NCBI GenBank assembly: GCA_016931115.1
Contig: JAFGFM010000144.1
Span: 1 to 64,000 of the forward strand
DNA: 64,000 nucleotides
Reading direction: 5' to 3'
Source of the DNA: Deltaproteobacteria bacterium
Lineage (GTDB): Bacteria; Desulfobacterota; DSM-4660; Desulfatiglandales; HGW-15
A program made the position numbers and the translations under genes. Shown one piece after another: positions 26,712 to 36,561 of the stretch (position 1 is the first letter of the stretch; every line of letters begins with the position of its first letter). The notes under the pieces are model-generated. The model worked only from the letters and a program-made list of their open reading frames with translations. It did no database searches and was not told the DNA's origin.

Positions 26712-26726
26712 TGTATAGATTATACA
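26712..26726 (-). promoter_or_regulatory. Palindromic -10 region of the GAF gene
   Basis: TGTATA-GAT-TATACA is a perfect palindrome that contains a TATAAT (minus strand, 26719-26724) 36 nt before the GAF gene start. No good -35 box is seen 16-18 bp away, so the site may need an activator or bind a repressor. Confidence 0.4.
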
Positions 26727-26756
26727 CCAAAACCTGTTAATGTATTATAATATTTT

Positions 26757-26786
26757 TTTAAATCTGTTTCACAGATCAGATTTAAA
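26757..26786. terminator. Hairpin after darP
   Basis: Perfect 10-bp arms TTTAAATCTG/CAGATTTAAA stand 5 nt past the darP stop. The stem is AT-rich and has no following T run on the minus strand, so it is only a candidate. Confidence 0.35.
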
Positions 26787-26790
26787 ATAA

Positions 26791-27123
26791 TTATTCATCT
26801 TTTTTCTTATTTGGGTACTGGCTGATATGGTCAAGCATCTTCTGTATTGGTGCTGTGTCCACATGGCGCAGCAGTGCGCCAATATGTTTTATCTCCCTAT
26901 TTTTTGCCCCTCGTGAAGAGATTTTTCGTGCAAAGATTACAGCCTGCCTGACCTCATCAGGGAGTTCAATCCGCTCCAGCTCTTTATCTGAAAGCCTTGT
27001 AAGCTTCTCACCGATATCCTGCCTTGCATGGTCATCCTTTTTAAGCCTTGTCCTGCTTGGAGGGGCATCAAAGGTCTCTTCATCTTCAAAAAAACTGTTA
27101 TTGTCAGGGCCTGGTCTTTTCAT
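26791..27123 (-). CDS. darP: Ribosome-associated protein DarP (DUF615/YjgA)
   Basis: DarP helps late assembly of the 50S subunit in E. coli. This 110-residue protein has the core of the family: PSRTRLKKDDHARQDIGEKL, LSDKELERIELPDEVRQAV, and SRGAKNREIKHIGALLR. It lacks part of the C-terminal region of the enterobacterial protein (about 180 residues), as do many short homologues. Its ATG overlaps the stop codon of the acyl-CoA synthetase gene by 4 nt (ATGA), so the two genes are translationally coupled. Confidence 0.82.
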   Translation of the reverse strand: MKRPGPDNNSFFEDEETFDAPPSRTRLKKDDHARQDIGEKLTRLSDKELERIELPDEVRQAVIFARKISSRGAKNREIKHIGALLRHVDTAPIQKMLDHISQYPNKKKDE

Positions 27124-28613
27124 ATAAATCTTTTTTTTAGTTCTGTTTTAAGGATTTTTCCATTCGAGCTCTTTGGGAGTTCATCCACAGCAAAATATTC
27201 TTTTGGCACCTTGTAACCCGCAAGATTCTGCTTGAGGTACTGCTTAAGTGCAACAGGATCAAACTTGTGCCCATTTTTCAACACTATACATGCGGTTACC
27301 TTTTCGCCATATTCCCTATCAGGAAGCCCGATAACAGAGCACTCCTGAACGCATGCGCAGGTATATAAGACCTCCTCCACCTCACGGGGGTAAACATTTT
27401 CACCACCGGTGATGATCATGTCCTTTACCCGGTCAACAATAAAGAGGTATCCCTCCTTGTCAACATACCCTGTATCCCCTGTCCTGAACCAGTCAAACCA
27501 GAATGATTTTGCTGTCTCCTTTGAGTTATTAAGGTACCCCTTAAAAATATTAAGCCCGCGCACACAAATCTCACCTATCTCTCCCTGTTCCAGCGGCTTA
27601 CCCAGTTTATCCCTTATCTGTATCTCCATCAGGTTTGCAGCTGTTCCCACTGAGCCGATCACATGCCTGTGGTAATGGTTAAATGTTACGATGGAAGCGC
27701 TCTCAGTGAGCCCATAACTTTCAAAGATATTCAAACCTGTCTTTGCCTTCCACTCTTTAACCACCTCTGCTGCCATGCTCGCGGCAGCAGAGAAACAGTA
27801 AGTAACAGACTTAAGTTTATCCTTCAGATCAGGGATCTCCAGCATCCTGATATAGACTGTGGGTACTGCAAAAAATTTGGTCACCTTGTGACGTGTAATC
27901 GCCTCAAGGGCCATATCCATATTAAATGCAGGCTGCATGACTATTGCCCCAGAGCTGTAGATTGTGGAATTAACCACGTGCATCTGGCCAAACACATGAT
28001 TCAGCGGCAGAAAACAGAGGGTTATATCCCTTTCACTGCTCCTCTCATATCTGGCAACATTTGAGATGGGGTAAAGGATGTTTATATGGGAGAGCATCGC
28101 CCCCTTTGGCAGCCCTGTTGTGCCGCCAGTATAAAGGATAGCGGCTATATCATCCCTTTCCCTGTCTATTGTCATGAAGTTCGGGTCACCGCTTGCCGCG
28201 AGTTCAATGCAGCTCATTGCCCCTTTTTCTATAATAATGTGTTCTGGTCTGTATCTGCTATCACCATAGTCAAGATCATTGAGCCTTGATTCCGATGTAA
28301 AAAGCACCTTTGGTTTGCAGTCAAAAAGTATCTTCAGGAATTCATTTTTTGTTAAACGATATGAGAATGTCACCGCAACAGCACCGCATTTAAGGGTGCC
28401 AAAGTAAAGGGCAATCCAGTCATAACTGTTCGGGGCGCAAAAACCTACATAGTCTCCGGGCTGAACACCCAGCTCAACCAGTTTTGATGCAAGCCTGGTT
28501 GCATACTCATTAAACTCTCTGTAGGTATAAACCCTGTCATCCTCTATTATCGCACTCTTATCAGGGAAAAAACGTGCAGAATCCTCAAGAATAGTAGCTA
28601 GATTCACTGACAA
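27120..28613 (-). CDS. Long-chain acyl-CoA synthetase-like AMP-binding enzyme
   Basis: These enzymes activate carboxylic acids to acyl-AMP and then acyl-CoA. The 497-residue protein has the AMP/phosphate motif YTGGTTGLPKGAMLSH, the A5 region FESYGLTESASI, A7 WFRTGDTGYVD, A8 VDRVKDMIITGGENVYP and the catalytic lysine in SSNGKILKTELKKRF. It resembles FadD-type fatty-acyl-CoA ligases, but substrate length cannot be read from the sequence. It is the first gene of a pair with darP (4-nt overlap). The start is ATG at 28613. Confidence 0.9.
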   Translation of the reverse strand: MSVNLATILEDSARFFPDKSAIIEDDRVYTYREFNEYATRLASKLVELGVQPGDYVGFCAPNSYDWIALYFGTLKCGAVAVTFSYRLTKNEFLKILFDCKPKVLFTSESRLNDLDYGDSRYRPEHIIIEKGAMSCIELAASGDPNFMTIDRERDDIAAILYTGGTTGLPKGAMLSHINILYPISNVARYERSSERDITLCFLPLNHVFGQMHVVNSTIYSSGAIVMQPAFNMDMALEAITRHKVTKFFAVPTVYIRMLEIPDLKDKLKSVTYCFSAAASMAAEVVKEWKAKTGLNIFESYGLTESASIVTFNHYHRHVIGSVGTAANLMEIQIRDKLGKPLEQGEIGEICVRGLNIFKGYLNNSKETAKSFWFDWFRTGDTGYVDKEGYLFIVDRVKDMIITGGENVYPREVEEVLYTCACVQECSVIGLPDREYGEKVTACIVLKNGHKFDPVALKQYLKQNLAGYKVPKEYFAVDELPKSSNGKILKTELKKRFI

Positions 28614-28859
28614 TCTCCTTCAGATTTTCTAAAATTTCCTGCTCATATAGTATAATGAATTGAAAAATTCAAGATGAACAGAAAGCCTCAAACGCGGCCT
28701 TTTTCTTGTTGTTCTTTACATGGTTAATTCAAAAAAGTCGAGTATTATCCATTAGTTTTTAGATTTTTATGGAGGACACACTTAAAAATGGGTTTTTATT
28801 TCTATCTTTAAAACTTGTTAGCCTGTTCAGATTACAAATAAAGGGTCTAACCGAGGTAA

Positions 28860-29609
28860 TTATAAATCCTCCTCAACCGGATATTCATAATTCTGAAATG
28901 TCCTGGCAATCATGATGTCCATAGACTTGAGCCTCTTTCCCTGCTGGTTTATACGCTCAAATATCTTGCTCACATCTGAGGTTGAATACCCATACAGGGT
29001 AGTAACAGGCAGGCGATAATTCATAAATACATTTTTTAACTGTAAAAGACTTGTTCTTATCTGTTCGGTACAGTTACCCTTTTCAGTAAGAGTATCTATA
29101 ATGGCTGTACCCTCAATGAAAAGATCATGAAGTGATACAAGAAAATCTTTGCATGTCTCTCTTTTTCTGCGCATGTACTCCCCTGCAAAAAAGAATTTCA
29201 AATTGTATCCGTCAAAAAAAAGCCGGTGATCAAAATTTGCCCGCTCCTTTACCATGATATTTTCTTTGTGCATGGACATGAGCATAGAGGTTGCCCTCTG
29301 CTGACCGTCCAGGATATAAACATATCTTTTGGCTTTACATGCCTCATCATAATGTATTGCACCGCCAGGCCGTCTGTGGATATTAAGCCTTGTACCGGTT
29401 TCCCAGCACAGTATGTTGCCTATAGGGTAAAACATATAAATACTCTCCCACAGGCTTATGATATCATCCTGCCCCCATACGAACTCCCGCTGAAATGAAG
29501 GGATTAAGATATGACCTGCGGACAGGCTATTTACAAAATCAATAATTCCTGTATCTATGGTTTTAATTGTCTTAGTCACGCTTTTCTCATTATCTGCTAT
29601 ATGAATCAT
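28860..29609 (-). CDS. DUF262 domain protein (GmrSD-like N-terminal domain)
   Basis: DUF262 is a ParB/Srx-like nucleotide-dependent domain found in anti-phage proteins such as GmrSD and BrxU. The 249-residue protein consists almost only of this domain: LIPSFQREFVWGQDDIISLW (family QR-F-W motif), IGNILCWETG, and the conserved ILDGQQRATSML. The C-terminal HNH nuclease (DUF1524) of full GmrSD proteins is missing. It may be a regulator or NTP sensor for a partner nuclease. It diverges from the primase-helicase gene across a 97-nt AT-rich gap, which suggests shared control. Confidence 0.85.
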   Translation of the reverse strand: MIHIADNEKSVTKTIKTIDTGIIDFVNSLSAGHILIPSFQREFVWGQDDIISLWESIYMFYPIGNILCWETGTRLNIHRRPGGAIHYDEACKAKRYVYILDGQQRATSMLMSMHKENIMVKERANFDHRLFFDGYNLKFFFAGEYMRRKRETCKDFLVSLHDLFIEGTAIIDTLTEKGNCTEQIRTSLLQLKNVFMNYRLPVTTLYGYSTSDVSKIFERINQQGKRLKSMDIMIARTFQNYEYPVEEDL

Positions 29610-29706
29610 ATATTTATTATGCTTTATTTATTCTGATAATTACAATAAAACCCTTTATTCATCAACCAAATATACCATAAATGGCGGGAGATAAAGCGCT
29701 CGTAAC

Positions 29707-32625
29707 ATGAACTATCAGGACCTACTCAGGGAAAATAACAGGTTAAAAAATGAGGTGGAACGACTAACCTCGGAAAACAACAGATTAAGACTGTTAATCG
29801 ATGAAGAGTCTCATAGTATCATTAATGTAAAAAGCGATAATTTTATCAGTCAACCTGCCCCTGATATTCTACATCCTGAAAACACCTCTCACCCTGAAGT
29901 AACAAACCATTCAGACACCCAATCAAAGATCAAATTATTCATGTCGCTGTTTAAAGGTCGTGAGGATGTCTATGCAACACGATGGGAAAACAAAAAGAGG
30001 TCAGGTTCAGGTTATTCACCCGTCTGCCTGAATCAATGGCATAAGGATTTATGTGGCAAACCAAAAATCCCATGCTCAAAATGCAAGAACAGTTCATATG
30101 CGCCATTAAATGAAAGGGTGATAGAGGATCACCTGCGTGGAAATATCATTGCAGGGGTTTATCCCATGATGCTGGATGAAACCTGTTACTTTCTTGCAAT
30201 AGATTTTGATAAGGAGGGATGGCAGAAAGACATCTCTATTTTAAGAGATGTCTGTAATGGGTTTCATATACCTGTAGCAATAGAACGCTCACGGTCAGGA
30301 AATGGCGGGCATGCATGGTTTTTCTTTGAAGACCGATTACCCGCAACTCTAGCCAGGAGATTAGGCACTGCCCTTTTAACATACTCCATGAATAAAAGAC
30401 ATGAGATCAGATTTAAATCCTATGACCGATTTTTTCCAAATCAGGATACACTTCCAAAGGGTGGGTTTGGAAATCTCATAGCATTACCCTTCCAGAAGGA
30501 GGCAAGAAAAAAACAGAACAGCGAATTCATCAATGAAGATTTTGAGCCATACCCTGATCAATGGGCATTCTTGTCATCAATTAAAAAGATAAACGAGGAT
30601 CAGGTCGGACAATTTATTGCAGACCTATCACATGGACATGAATTGGGTGAGTTGAAGATCGATGATGAGGAAGACCCTAAGCCGTGGGAGACCACCAGAA
30701 AAATATCTATTAGTAAAAATGATCTCCCTCAAGTAATTGATGTCGTAAAATCAAATATGCTCTATATCGAAAAGAAAGGTATATCCGAAAAGGCGCTTAA
30801 CCACCTTAAAAGACTGGCATCGTTTAAAAACCCCGAGTTCTACAGGCATCAGGCTATGCATCTCTCAACGCATGATTATCCCAGGGTTATTTCGTGCGCT
30901 GATGTAACAAAGGATTATCTTTGCCTGCCAAGGGGCTGTGAAATGGAATTGTTTGAAGAACTATCGATTCTTGATGTTGAAGCCAGGTTAATGGACAAGA
31001 CAAACCATGGCAGAAAAATAGATGTGGAATTCAAGGGATCATTAAGAGAAGAACAATCTTTCGCCCTTAATCGGATGTTAAGTCATGATATAGGGATATT
31101 ATCAGGCTCGACTGCATTTGGTAAAACAGTGGTCGCAATCAGATTAATTGCAGAAAGAAAGGTAAATACCCTTATTCTGGTTGATAAGGTAAACCTGCTT
31201 AACCAGTGGGTAGATCGCCTGAATCAATTTCTTGTTATAAATGAACCTTTACCCTATGAACACGATTCAAATCCGAAAAGAGGCAGGAAAAAGCGAACAG
31301 GTATTATCGGACAATTTGGTGGAGGGAAAAACACCCTGAATGGGGTAATAGATATCGCGTTAATGCAGTCTCTTGTGCGCATGGGAGAGGTAAAGGATTA
31401 TGTAAAAGATTATGGGATGATAATTGCGGATGAATGCCATCATGCCTCGGCCTTTAGCTATGAAAGCATTTTAAAGGCTTCAACAGCGAAATATGTGTAT
31501 GGCCTTACTGCCACCCCGACCCGAAAGGATGGACATCATCCCATACTGTATATGCAGTGCGGCCCTATACGTTATCGTGATAACCCTAAAAAACAGGCGG
31601 AGAACCGGCCCTTTGATCATTTTGTTATACCCAGATTTACCTCCCTGAGAATACCTTTTGATAGAAACGAAAAGGATATCGGTATTAATGATATCTACCC
31701 GGATATGATAACAAGTGATTTTCGCAATCAGCAGATTATCACAGATGTTGTTACATGTCACAAGCTTGGAAGAAACTCTGTTGTGCTTTCCCAGCGGACA
31801 GATCATGTTGACCTGCTTACTGAAAAGCTCAGGGAGGAGATACCCGATGTTATAAAACTGACAGGTAAGATAGGCAATAAACAGGCCCGTGAAGCCATTA
31901 TGCAGATCAAGGATTTTCCATCTGACATAAATATTACTATTGTAGCTACAGGCCCTTATATAGGAGAAGGTTTTGATGAGCCACGCCTGGACACATTGTT
32001 TCTCGTAATGCCCATATCCTGGAAAGGGACCCTGCAACAGTATGCTGGCAGGCTCCACCGGTTGTTTGAGAGTAAAAAGGATGTCCTGATATATGATTAT
32101 GTGGATGTCCATATCAGGATGCTGGAAAAGATGTATTGCAAACGCCAGAGCGGATATGCATCTATGGGGTACAAGATAAAAGGCGACGCTATGGATTCGG
32201 CAGCAGTGGATATTATTTATAATAGGGACAATTTTTTACCTGTCTTTTCAAATGATATGATCAATGCAAAAAAAGAGATCCTGATCGTAAGCCCATATGT
32301 TAAAAAAAGAAGGGTCTTGCAGATGGCGCAATATATTGATGCTGCTTTACAGAATAAGGTAAGGGTAAATGTAATAACAAGGCCAGTAGAGGATTTTAAG
32401 GAAAAGGATCAGAATGCTGTAAATGCTGCATTGGACATATTAAAAGGTGCGAGCATAAAAGTTGTCTTCAGGTCCAATATTCACCAGAAATTTGCTATCA
32501 TAGATCAAAAGATAGTATGGTATGGCAGTATCAACCTCCTGAGTTTTGGTGATTCACAGGAAAGCATCATGAGACTGGATAATTTTAATACTGCTAGTGA
32601 GTTGATTAAAAGTGTTGAAGGGTAA
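29707..32625 (+). CDS. TOTE-type conflict protein: coiled coil, archaeo-eukaryotic primase, SF2 helicase, PLD nuclease
   Basis: The 972-residue protein has an N-terminal leucine-zipper-like coil (residues 3-36), a Cys cluster (C107, C116, C123, C126) inside an archaeo-eukaryotic-type primase domain (about 75-290; catalytic AIDFD at 164-168, His202 in GGHAWFFFE, and RFFPNQD), an SF2 helicase (Walker A GSTAFGKT near 461, DECHH near 574, arginine-finger region QYAGRLHRL), and a C-terminal phospholipase-D-type half-site HQKFAIID near 925. This order matches the TOTE conflict systems described from comparative genomics, thought to be NTP-dependent defence proteins. The target nucleic acid is unknown. 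Divergent DUF262 and convergent restriction genes surround it. Confidence 0.88.
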   Translation: MNYQDLLRENNRLKNEVERLTSENNRLRLLIDEESHSIINVKSDNFISQPAPDILHPENTSHPEVTNHSDTQSKIKLFMSLFKGREDVYATRWENKKRSGSGYSPVCLNQWHKDLCGKPKIPCSKCKNSSYAPLNERVIEDHLRGNIIAGVYPMMLDETCYFLAIDFDKEGWQKDISILRDVCNGFHIPVAIERSRSGNGGHAWFFFEDRLPATLARRLGTALLTYSMNKRHEIRFKSYDRFFPNQDTLPKGGFGNLIALPFQKEARKKQNSEFINEDFEPYPDQWAFLSSIKKINEDQVGQFIADLSHGHELGELKIDDEEDPKPWETTRKISISKNDLPQVIDVVKSNMLYIEKKGISEKALNHLKRLASFKNPEFYRHQAMHLSTHDYPRVISCADVTKDYLCLPRGCEMELFEELSILDVEARLMDKTNHGRKIDVEFKGSLREEQSFALNRMLSHDIGILSGSTAFGKTVVAIRLIAERKVNTLILVDKVNLLNQWVDRLNQFLVINEPLPYEHDSNPKRGRKKRTGIIGQFGGGKNTLNGVIDIALMQSLVRMGEVKDYVKDYGMIIADECHHASAFSYESILKASTAKYVYGLTATPTRKDGHHPILYMQCGPIRYRDNPKKQAENRPFDHFVIPRFTSLRIPFDRNEKDIGINDIYPDMITSDFRNQQIITDVVTCHKLGRNSVVLSQRTDHVDLLTEKLREEIPDVIKLTGKIGNKQAREAIMQIKDFPSDINITIVATGPYIGEGFDEPRLDTLFLVMPISWKGTLQQYAGRLHRLFESKKDVLIYDYVDVHIRMLEKMYCKRQSGYASMGYKIKGDAMDSAAVDIIYNRDNFLPVFSNDMINAKKEILIVSPYVKKRRVLQMAQYIDAALQNKVRVNVITRPVEDFKEKDQNAVNAALDILKGASIKVVFRSNIHQKFAIIDQKIVWYGSINLLSFGDSQESIMRLDNFNTASELIKSVEG

Positions 32626-32678
32626 TGGTATTCATTCTGTTTCTCAATAATGTCTTAAAAAAAATAGGTTGTGATTTA

Positions 32679-33311
32679 CTAAACAGAAAGAAAAAGATGA
32701 AAGATTATAAATGATTTCGATGCCAAATCATGATGAGTTTCATCAATTACTTTTGCAGATATTATGTCCGATTTTTTGAGTCTTCCGGGTGGTTTAATCT
32801 TCAGTTCATTACATTTGGTTTGGATATAGTTATCAATACCGGTTCGAGCACTTTGAATATCTTCATCAAAAACATACCCGAGCATTGCGCCGGATCTCAT
32901 AAAAGGCGCGTATTGCCCACTGATAAAGCGCATCATTCCTTCGTTAACATATGCACTATTTCCGGGAACGAATTGTCCGCTGGGAGAAATATAGCGTAAT
33001 CTTTTGGCCTCAATAGCAAAATATGTCTGAAATCCCAGAGTTGATGGCACAAGTAAATCGATCTGCCCGTCTATACTGTCTTCATCTGTGTCAGTTAAGG
33101 GTATCTGAGGTTGTAGCTGAATGCTAAATGGCCCATCGCGGAATGGATAATCCCTTATTAATTTTTTATGTAAACGAATGGTTATAAGATTTTCTTTTTC
33201 AGATGCTGTTTTCTTTCGTAATGTTTGACCTCCCAGAACAATTGCCCGTAAAATTATCTGGATATCTTTTTGAGGGAAAAGTTGAATAAATGCATTAGAG
33301 GCATGTTCCAA
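32679..33311 (-). CDS. PD-(D/E)XK-type nuclease, restriction partner
   Basis: The 210-residue protein carries a PD-(D/E)XK-like core: acidic SIDGQIDLLVPS (Asp85), a strand FQTYFAI and EAKRL (Glu101-x-Lys103). A helix-rich C terminus follows. It is not a close match to a named restriction enzyme that I recognise. It starts at TTG 33311, 2 nt after the methyltransferase stop, with GGAG inside the end of that gene, so the two are translationally coupled. I infer that it is the cleavage subunit of the operon's restriction-modification system. Confidence 0.65.
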   Translation of the reverse strand: MEHASNAFIQLFPQKDIQIILRAIVLGGQTLRKKTASEKENLITIRLHKKLIRDYPFRDGPFSIQLQPQIPLTDTDEDSIDGQIDLLVPSTLGFQTYFAIEAKRLRYISPSGQFVPGNSAYVNEGMMRFISGQYAPFMRSGAMLGYVFDEDIQSARTGIDNYIQTKCNELKIKPPGRLKKSDIISAKVIDETHHDLASKSFIIFHLFLSV

Positions 33312-33313
33312 AA

Positions 33314-36300
33314 TTAAGGCTCCTTTTTAGCCAAAGCGATCTCAGCATATATCTTTGCCGCATCATTTAAGGCAGCTGTTCGAGTCCAATTAAAAAGTAT
33401 ATTGGGTCGAATGATGAATATTCGATCCCTTAAAATATAAAAAATATCCCGCTCGTAAACCAGCTTTCCTTTTTTTCTTGATACTTGTTTTTGGAGTTTT
33501 ATGAATAGATCAGCATTGTTTTCAAATAGCGGAGCTTCTTTGTAATGAGCTATACTGTTTGATATATAAACTGAAACCATGGCCAAGCCAATTTTTTCGT
33601 CAATACACCCTTCAGCACTTACACGATATTTTGAACCTTCTGCCTGAGCCCATTCGTTTAATGTATTTGTCAGTGTTTCTGCGTAGGGTTTTAATCTTTC
33701 TCCGTAATAAGGTTTAATCTTCGTATTTTGTAGGGGCTCTATGGTTACTGTTTTAGGAGTTCGCCAGGTTGTTGGCGTTGAACTGGGAATAAAAATATTG
33801 ATTGTATCTTCTATAAGGGTAATTTCCTGCTGTGTAAGTTCGAAATACTTATATATTAATGGTTCCAATTCTTTCTGGAGTAGATCAACCTTTTCTTTTC
33901 TTTCTTTTTGCCATTTTTTGCTGAGGGCTTCATTTCCTAAGGGAAAGATAGCATGACCTTTGGGAGCCGCACTTAATTCGTTCCACATATCATTAAGTTC
34001 ATAGTGGAGCTTGTCTATTTTTTTAGTTACATTTTTAATGATTTGTTCAGCGTCAGGTGAAATGAATTCGTCTCCTGGTAAGCCGAAGGGAACCCGCAGT
34101 AATTCAAAAAGATGGACTTTATCTCTCTCACTTCCCCAGTTAGCTGATGTATGGAATAGAAAGTATTTAGCAAGATTTGATCGTAAATAAACAGCAAGAA
34201 ATTTTAAAAGATATGTATCTTCTAGAGGACCTGAAATTGAATGGAAACTATTCTGGAAGAGAACATCGAAATCACTATAAGCAACTTTCCCAAAGCCTTG
34301 ACTCACGAGAACTATAGGTGTCTTAAACAAATCTGGAGGAGGCTGGCTATAAAATACATCTGTTCGATAATGCCCTTCTTTTAACATTGATTCTAACGAT
34401 ATTGTATCATATTGAGATAGAATTAAATCAGAACACCACCATGATGCCTTTATGCATTTTGTATTCAAAGGCCATTTGATTTTTTTAGGATTACGATCTG
34501 CGTCTTTTTCAAGTTTCTTGTCCGGCCAAGGTTTTAATCCTTGTCCTGCTATCCATCTTTTAGTCTGTTTTTCTCCTCGTAATCTCAAATTGCTTAGTAC
34601 ATCTACATGGTTTTCTAGAGAAGGGATTGATTGCATTATATCGAAAAACTTTTGATCTCTATTTGTACCCCAAAGGCGTTTCTTCCAGACTAAAGGAGCC
34701 ATTTTGTTTTTTGATGCACTGAGAATTTCAGATAAATGTATCCAGGAACTGGCGGATGGGTTAATGGTAATAACACCTTTTCTAAGCCCATCACGATTGA
34801 ATTTGGGAGCATTGAACTCTATCTGGTGTTGCCCTGCATGAGGTGAAGAGTTCTTAAACCGTGCAATAATGGCCGGACATAAGGCATTTTGAAAAAGAAC
34901 AAACCTATAATCAGCGAGTTGGATAACCTTTTCCAGTGTCACAGATTTTAACCACTCACCTTGAAAAGAGTCCGTCTGATTCTGTATTATTTTAGAAGGT
35001 AAAAGAAGGCAGCCAATCCCTTGCTCAATAAGATATTGTGGAGCCTTCTCAAGGAATTTCTGCGCAAGTTGTTTGCTTTGACGACCTTTCCATGGTGGAT
35101 TGCCTACAATACAATCGAATGTTTTATTCTTAAAGAGTTCTCCCTTTAAAAAATCGGCTTTATGAATAACAGGGATATCAGCCGTTGAACGATCAACCTC
35201 ATCGCCATAATCCAGAAGTTTTGGAAGGGGCTTCCCTGTTTTTTCAACATATTCATTTATATCGCATGGATCAAAAAAGTCCAGATATGCAAGATAAAGG
35301 CTGAAACACGCTATTCTGCATGCAGTTACTTCCACATCAATGCCTCGAATCTGCCTGTCAAGGATCTGATTTAGAGCCTTTGCTTTTGTCGTATAATGTA
35401 TGTGACCTGTTTGCGAATAGATCCAAAAATTAGCAAGTCGGTTGAATAGTGTAACCAGGAAAATACCTGAACCACACGCAGGGTCGAGGTATGACCAGTC
35501 ATATGCCTTCATATCTCCATTTAATGCCACATCAATAACCATCTCTGCCAAAAATCTGGGAGTATAAAAAGCCCCTCGTTCTTTTTGATTTTCCTGATCT
35601 TCTGCCCCCAGAAAGTCTTGATAAATGGCGCTGATTGTTTCAACCGGGATCATCTTAAAATCATATACCCAAAATCCCAGGGTCTTTTGTCCGGTTTGAA
35701 CCTGGTGCCCGCCAAGAAAATCCACTAATTTATTTAGATGCTCGGGTAGTATTTTTTTTGCTTCTGAATCAAGGGCTTGGTCAAACATATTTCCATTGAA
35801 GCGTTCCCTGAGATCATTAAAAAGATTCCCATAAAGATAATTAATTCTATCTTTAAAAGAAAGTGATTCCAGTTTAGATGCCAAGAGCATGGTGCCGGTT
35901 TGATTTGGCGCAAGAGTACCAATTGAGTATATTCTCCGATCAAGAAGATAACAGAGGAATAAAATCCGCCCGATCAAAGAATGGGCATCTTTGATTTCAA
36001 GGCCTTTATCACCTTCAGTCAATGCATTTCGGAGCGCCTTCAGGTTATCAAGAAGCCATGAATCTACAGATTGTTCCGGATCAAATTTCTGATAATGTGT
36101 TTCATAATAATGACCGGAGGCAAGATCATGATACATAGCTTTTATGCGATGCACATACTCGACAAGGGTTAGCTCTTCAACAAGTCCTTTTCCCTTCTCA
36201 ATATCATTATCATCTTGTGGAGGTGTACCGAGGCCGGAATATATGTATACGGTTGTAGGGTCAGTCAGGACAAGGAGGTTACAAATACCCTGGTTCCAGA

Positions 36301-36544
36301 AAAGCTTTTGAAGACGAACTCGTTCATTCACAGTAAAGGGCCGACCATGCTCTTTAAGATAAAGGACAGGGCGTCCATCTACACATAAAACGCCATCAAG
36401 ATTTAGTTCATTCCATGCACGCCTGATTGCAGACCAATACCCTATCACATTAAGATCATTACATGCCGATTCAAGAGAGTTGTAGAATAGCATCCCGGAA
36501 GGGGGGGACATGTGTTCATTAATAAGGTTTGGCTTTGCTACCAT
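33314..36544 (-). CDS. Large N6-adenine DNA methyltransferase (type II/IIG-like)
   Basis: The 1076-residue protein has an N-terminal domain of about 300 residues of unknown role (WSAIRRAWNELNLDGVLCVD; LLVLTDPTTVYIYSG), then an amino-methyltransferase core: KERGAFYTPRFLAEMVID, motif I DPACGSGIFL (about residue 352) and motif IV NPPW (about 480), which marks N6-adenine methylation. A long C-terminal part probably reads the DNA target (TaqI-like specificity region). I do not see a clear PD-(D/E)XK site in it, so cleavage is probably done by the next gene. It begins 17 nt after the lexA-like stop. Confidence 0.88.
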   Translation of the reverse strand: MVAKPNLINEHMSPPSGMLFYNSLESACNDLNVIGYWSAIRRAWNELNLDGVLCVDGRPVLYLKEHGRPFTVNERVRLQKLFWNQGICNLLVLTDPTTVYIYSGLGTPPQDDNDIEKGKGLVEELTLVEYVHRIKAMYHDLASGHYYETHYQKFDPEQSVDSWLLDNLKALRNALTEGDKGLEIKDAHSLIGRILFLCYLLDRRIYSIGTLAPNQTGTMLLASKLESLSFKDRINYLYGNLFNDLRERFNGNMFDQALDSEAKKILPEHLNKLVDFLGGHQVQTGQKTLGFWVYDFKMIPVETISAIYQDFLGAEDQENQKERGAFYTPRFLAEMVIDVALNGDMKAYDWSYLDPACGSGIFLVTLFNRLANFWIYSQTGHIHYTTKAKALNQILDRQIRGIDVEVTACRIACFSLYLAYLDFFDPCDINEYVEKTGKPLPKLLDYGDEVDRSTADIPVIHKADFLKGELFKNKTFDCIVGNPPWKGRQSKQLAQKFLEKAPQYLIEQGIGCLLLPSKIIQNQTDSFQGEWLKSVTLEKVIQLADYRFVLFQNALCPAIIARFKNSSPHAGQHQIEFNAPKFNRDGLRKGVITINPSASSWIHLSEILSASKNKMAPLVWKKRLWGTNRDQKFFDIMQSIPSLENHVDVLSNLRLRGEKQTKRWIAGQGLKPWPDKKLEKDADRNPKKIKWPLNTKCIKASWWCSDLILSQYDTISLESMLKEGHYRTDVFYSQPPPDLFKTPIVLVSQGFGKVAYSDFDVLFQNSFHSISGPLEDTYLLKFLAVYLRSNLAKYFLFHTSANWGSERDKVHLFELLRVPFGLPGDEFISPDAEQIIKNVTKKIDKLHYELNDMWNELSAAPKGHAIFPLGNEALSKKWQKERKEKVDLLQKELEPLIYKYFELTQQEITLIEDTINIFIPSSTPTTWRTPKTVTIEPLQNTKIKPYYGERLKPYAETLTNTLNEWAQAEGSKYRVSAEGCIDEKIGLAMVSVYISNSIAHYKEAPLFENNADLFIKLQKQVSRKKGKLVYERDIFYILRDRIFIIRPNILFNWTRTAALNDAAKIYAEIALAKKEP

Positions 36545-36561
36545 ATCTTTCCATCTCTTCG

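Noticed and set aside
26712-26726. Second binding site for the LexA-like repressor
   Set aside because: TGTATA-GAT-TATACA shares TATA/TATAC bases but has different arms and a 3-bp centre; the resemblance is low-complexity.
33314-36544. BREX or DISARM system
   Set aside because: The methyltransferase could fit, but no BrxZ/BrxL, PglX-type set or DrmA/DrmB genes are present.
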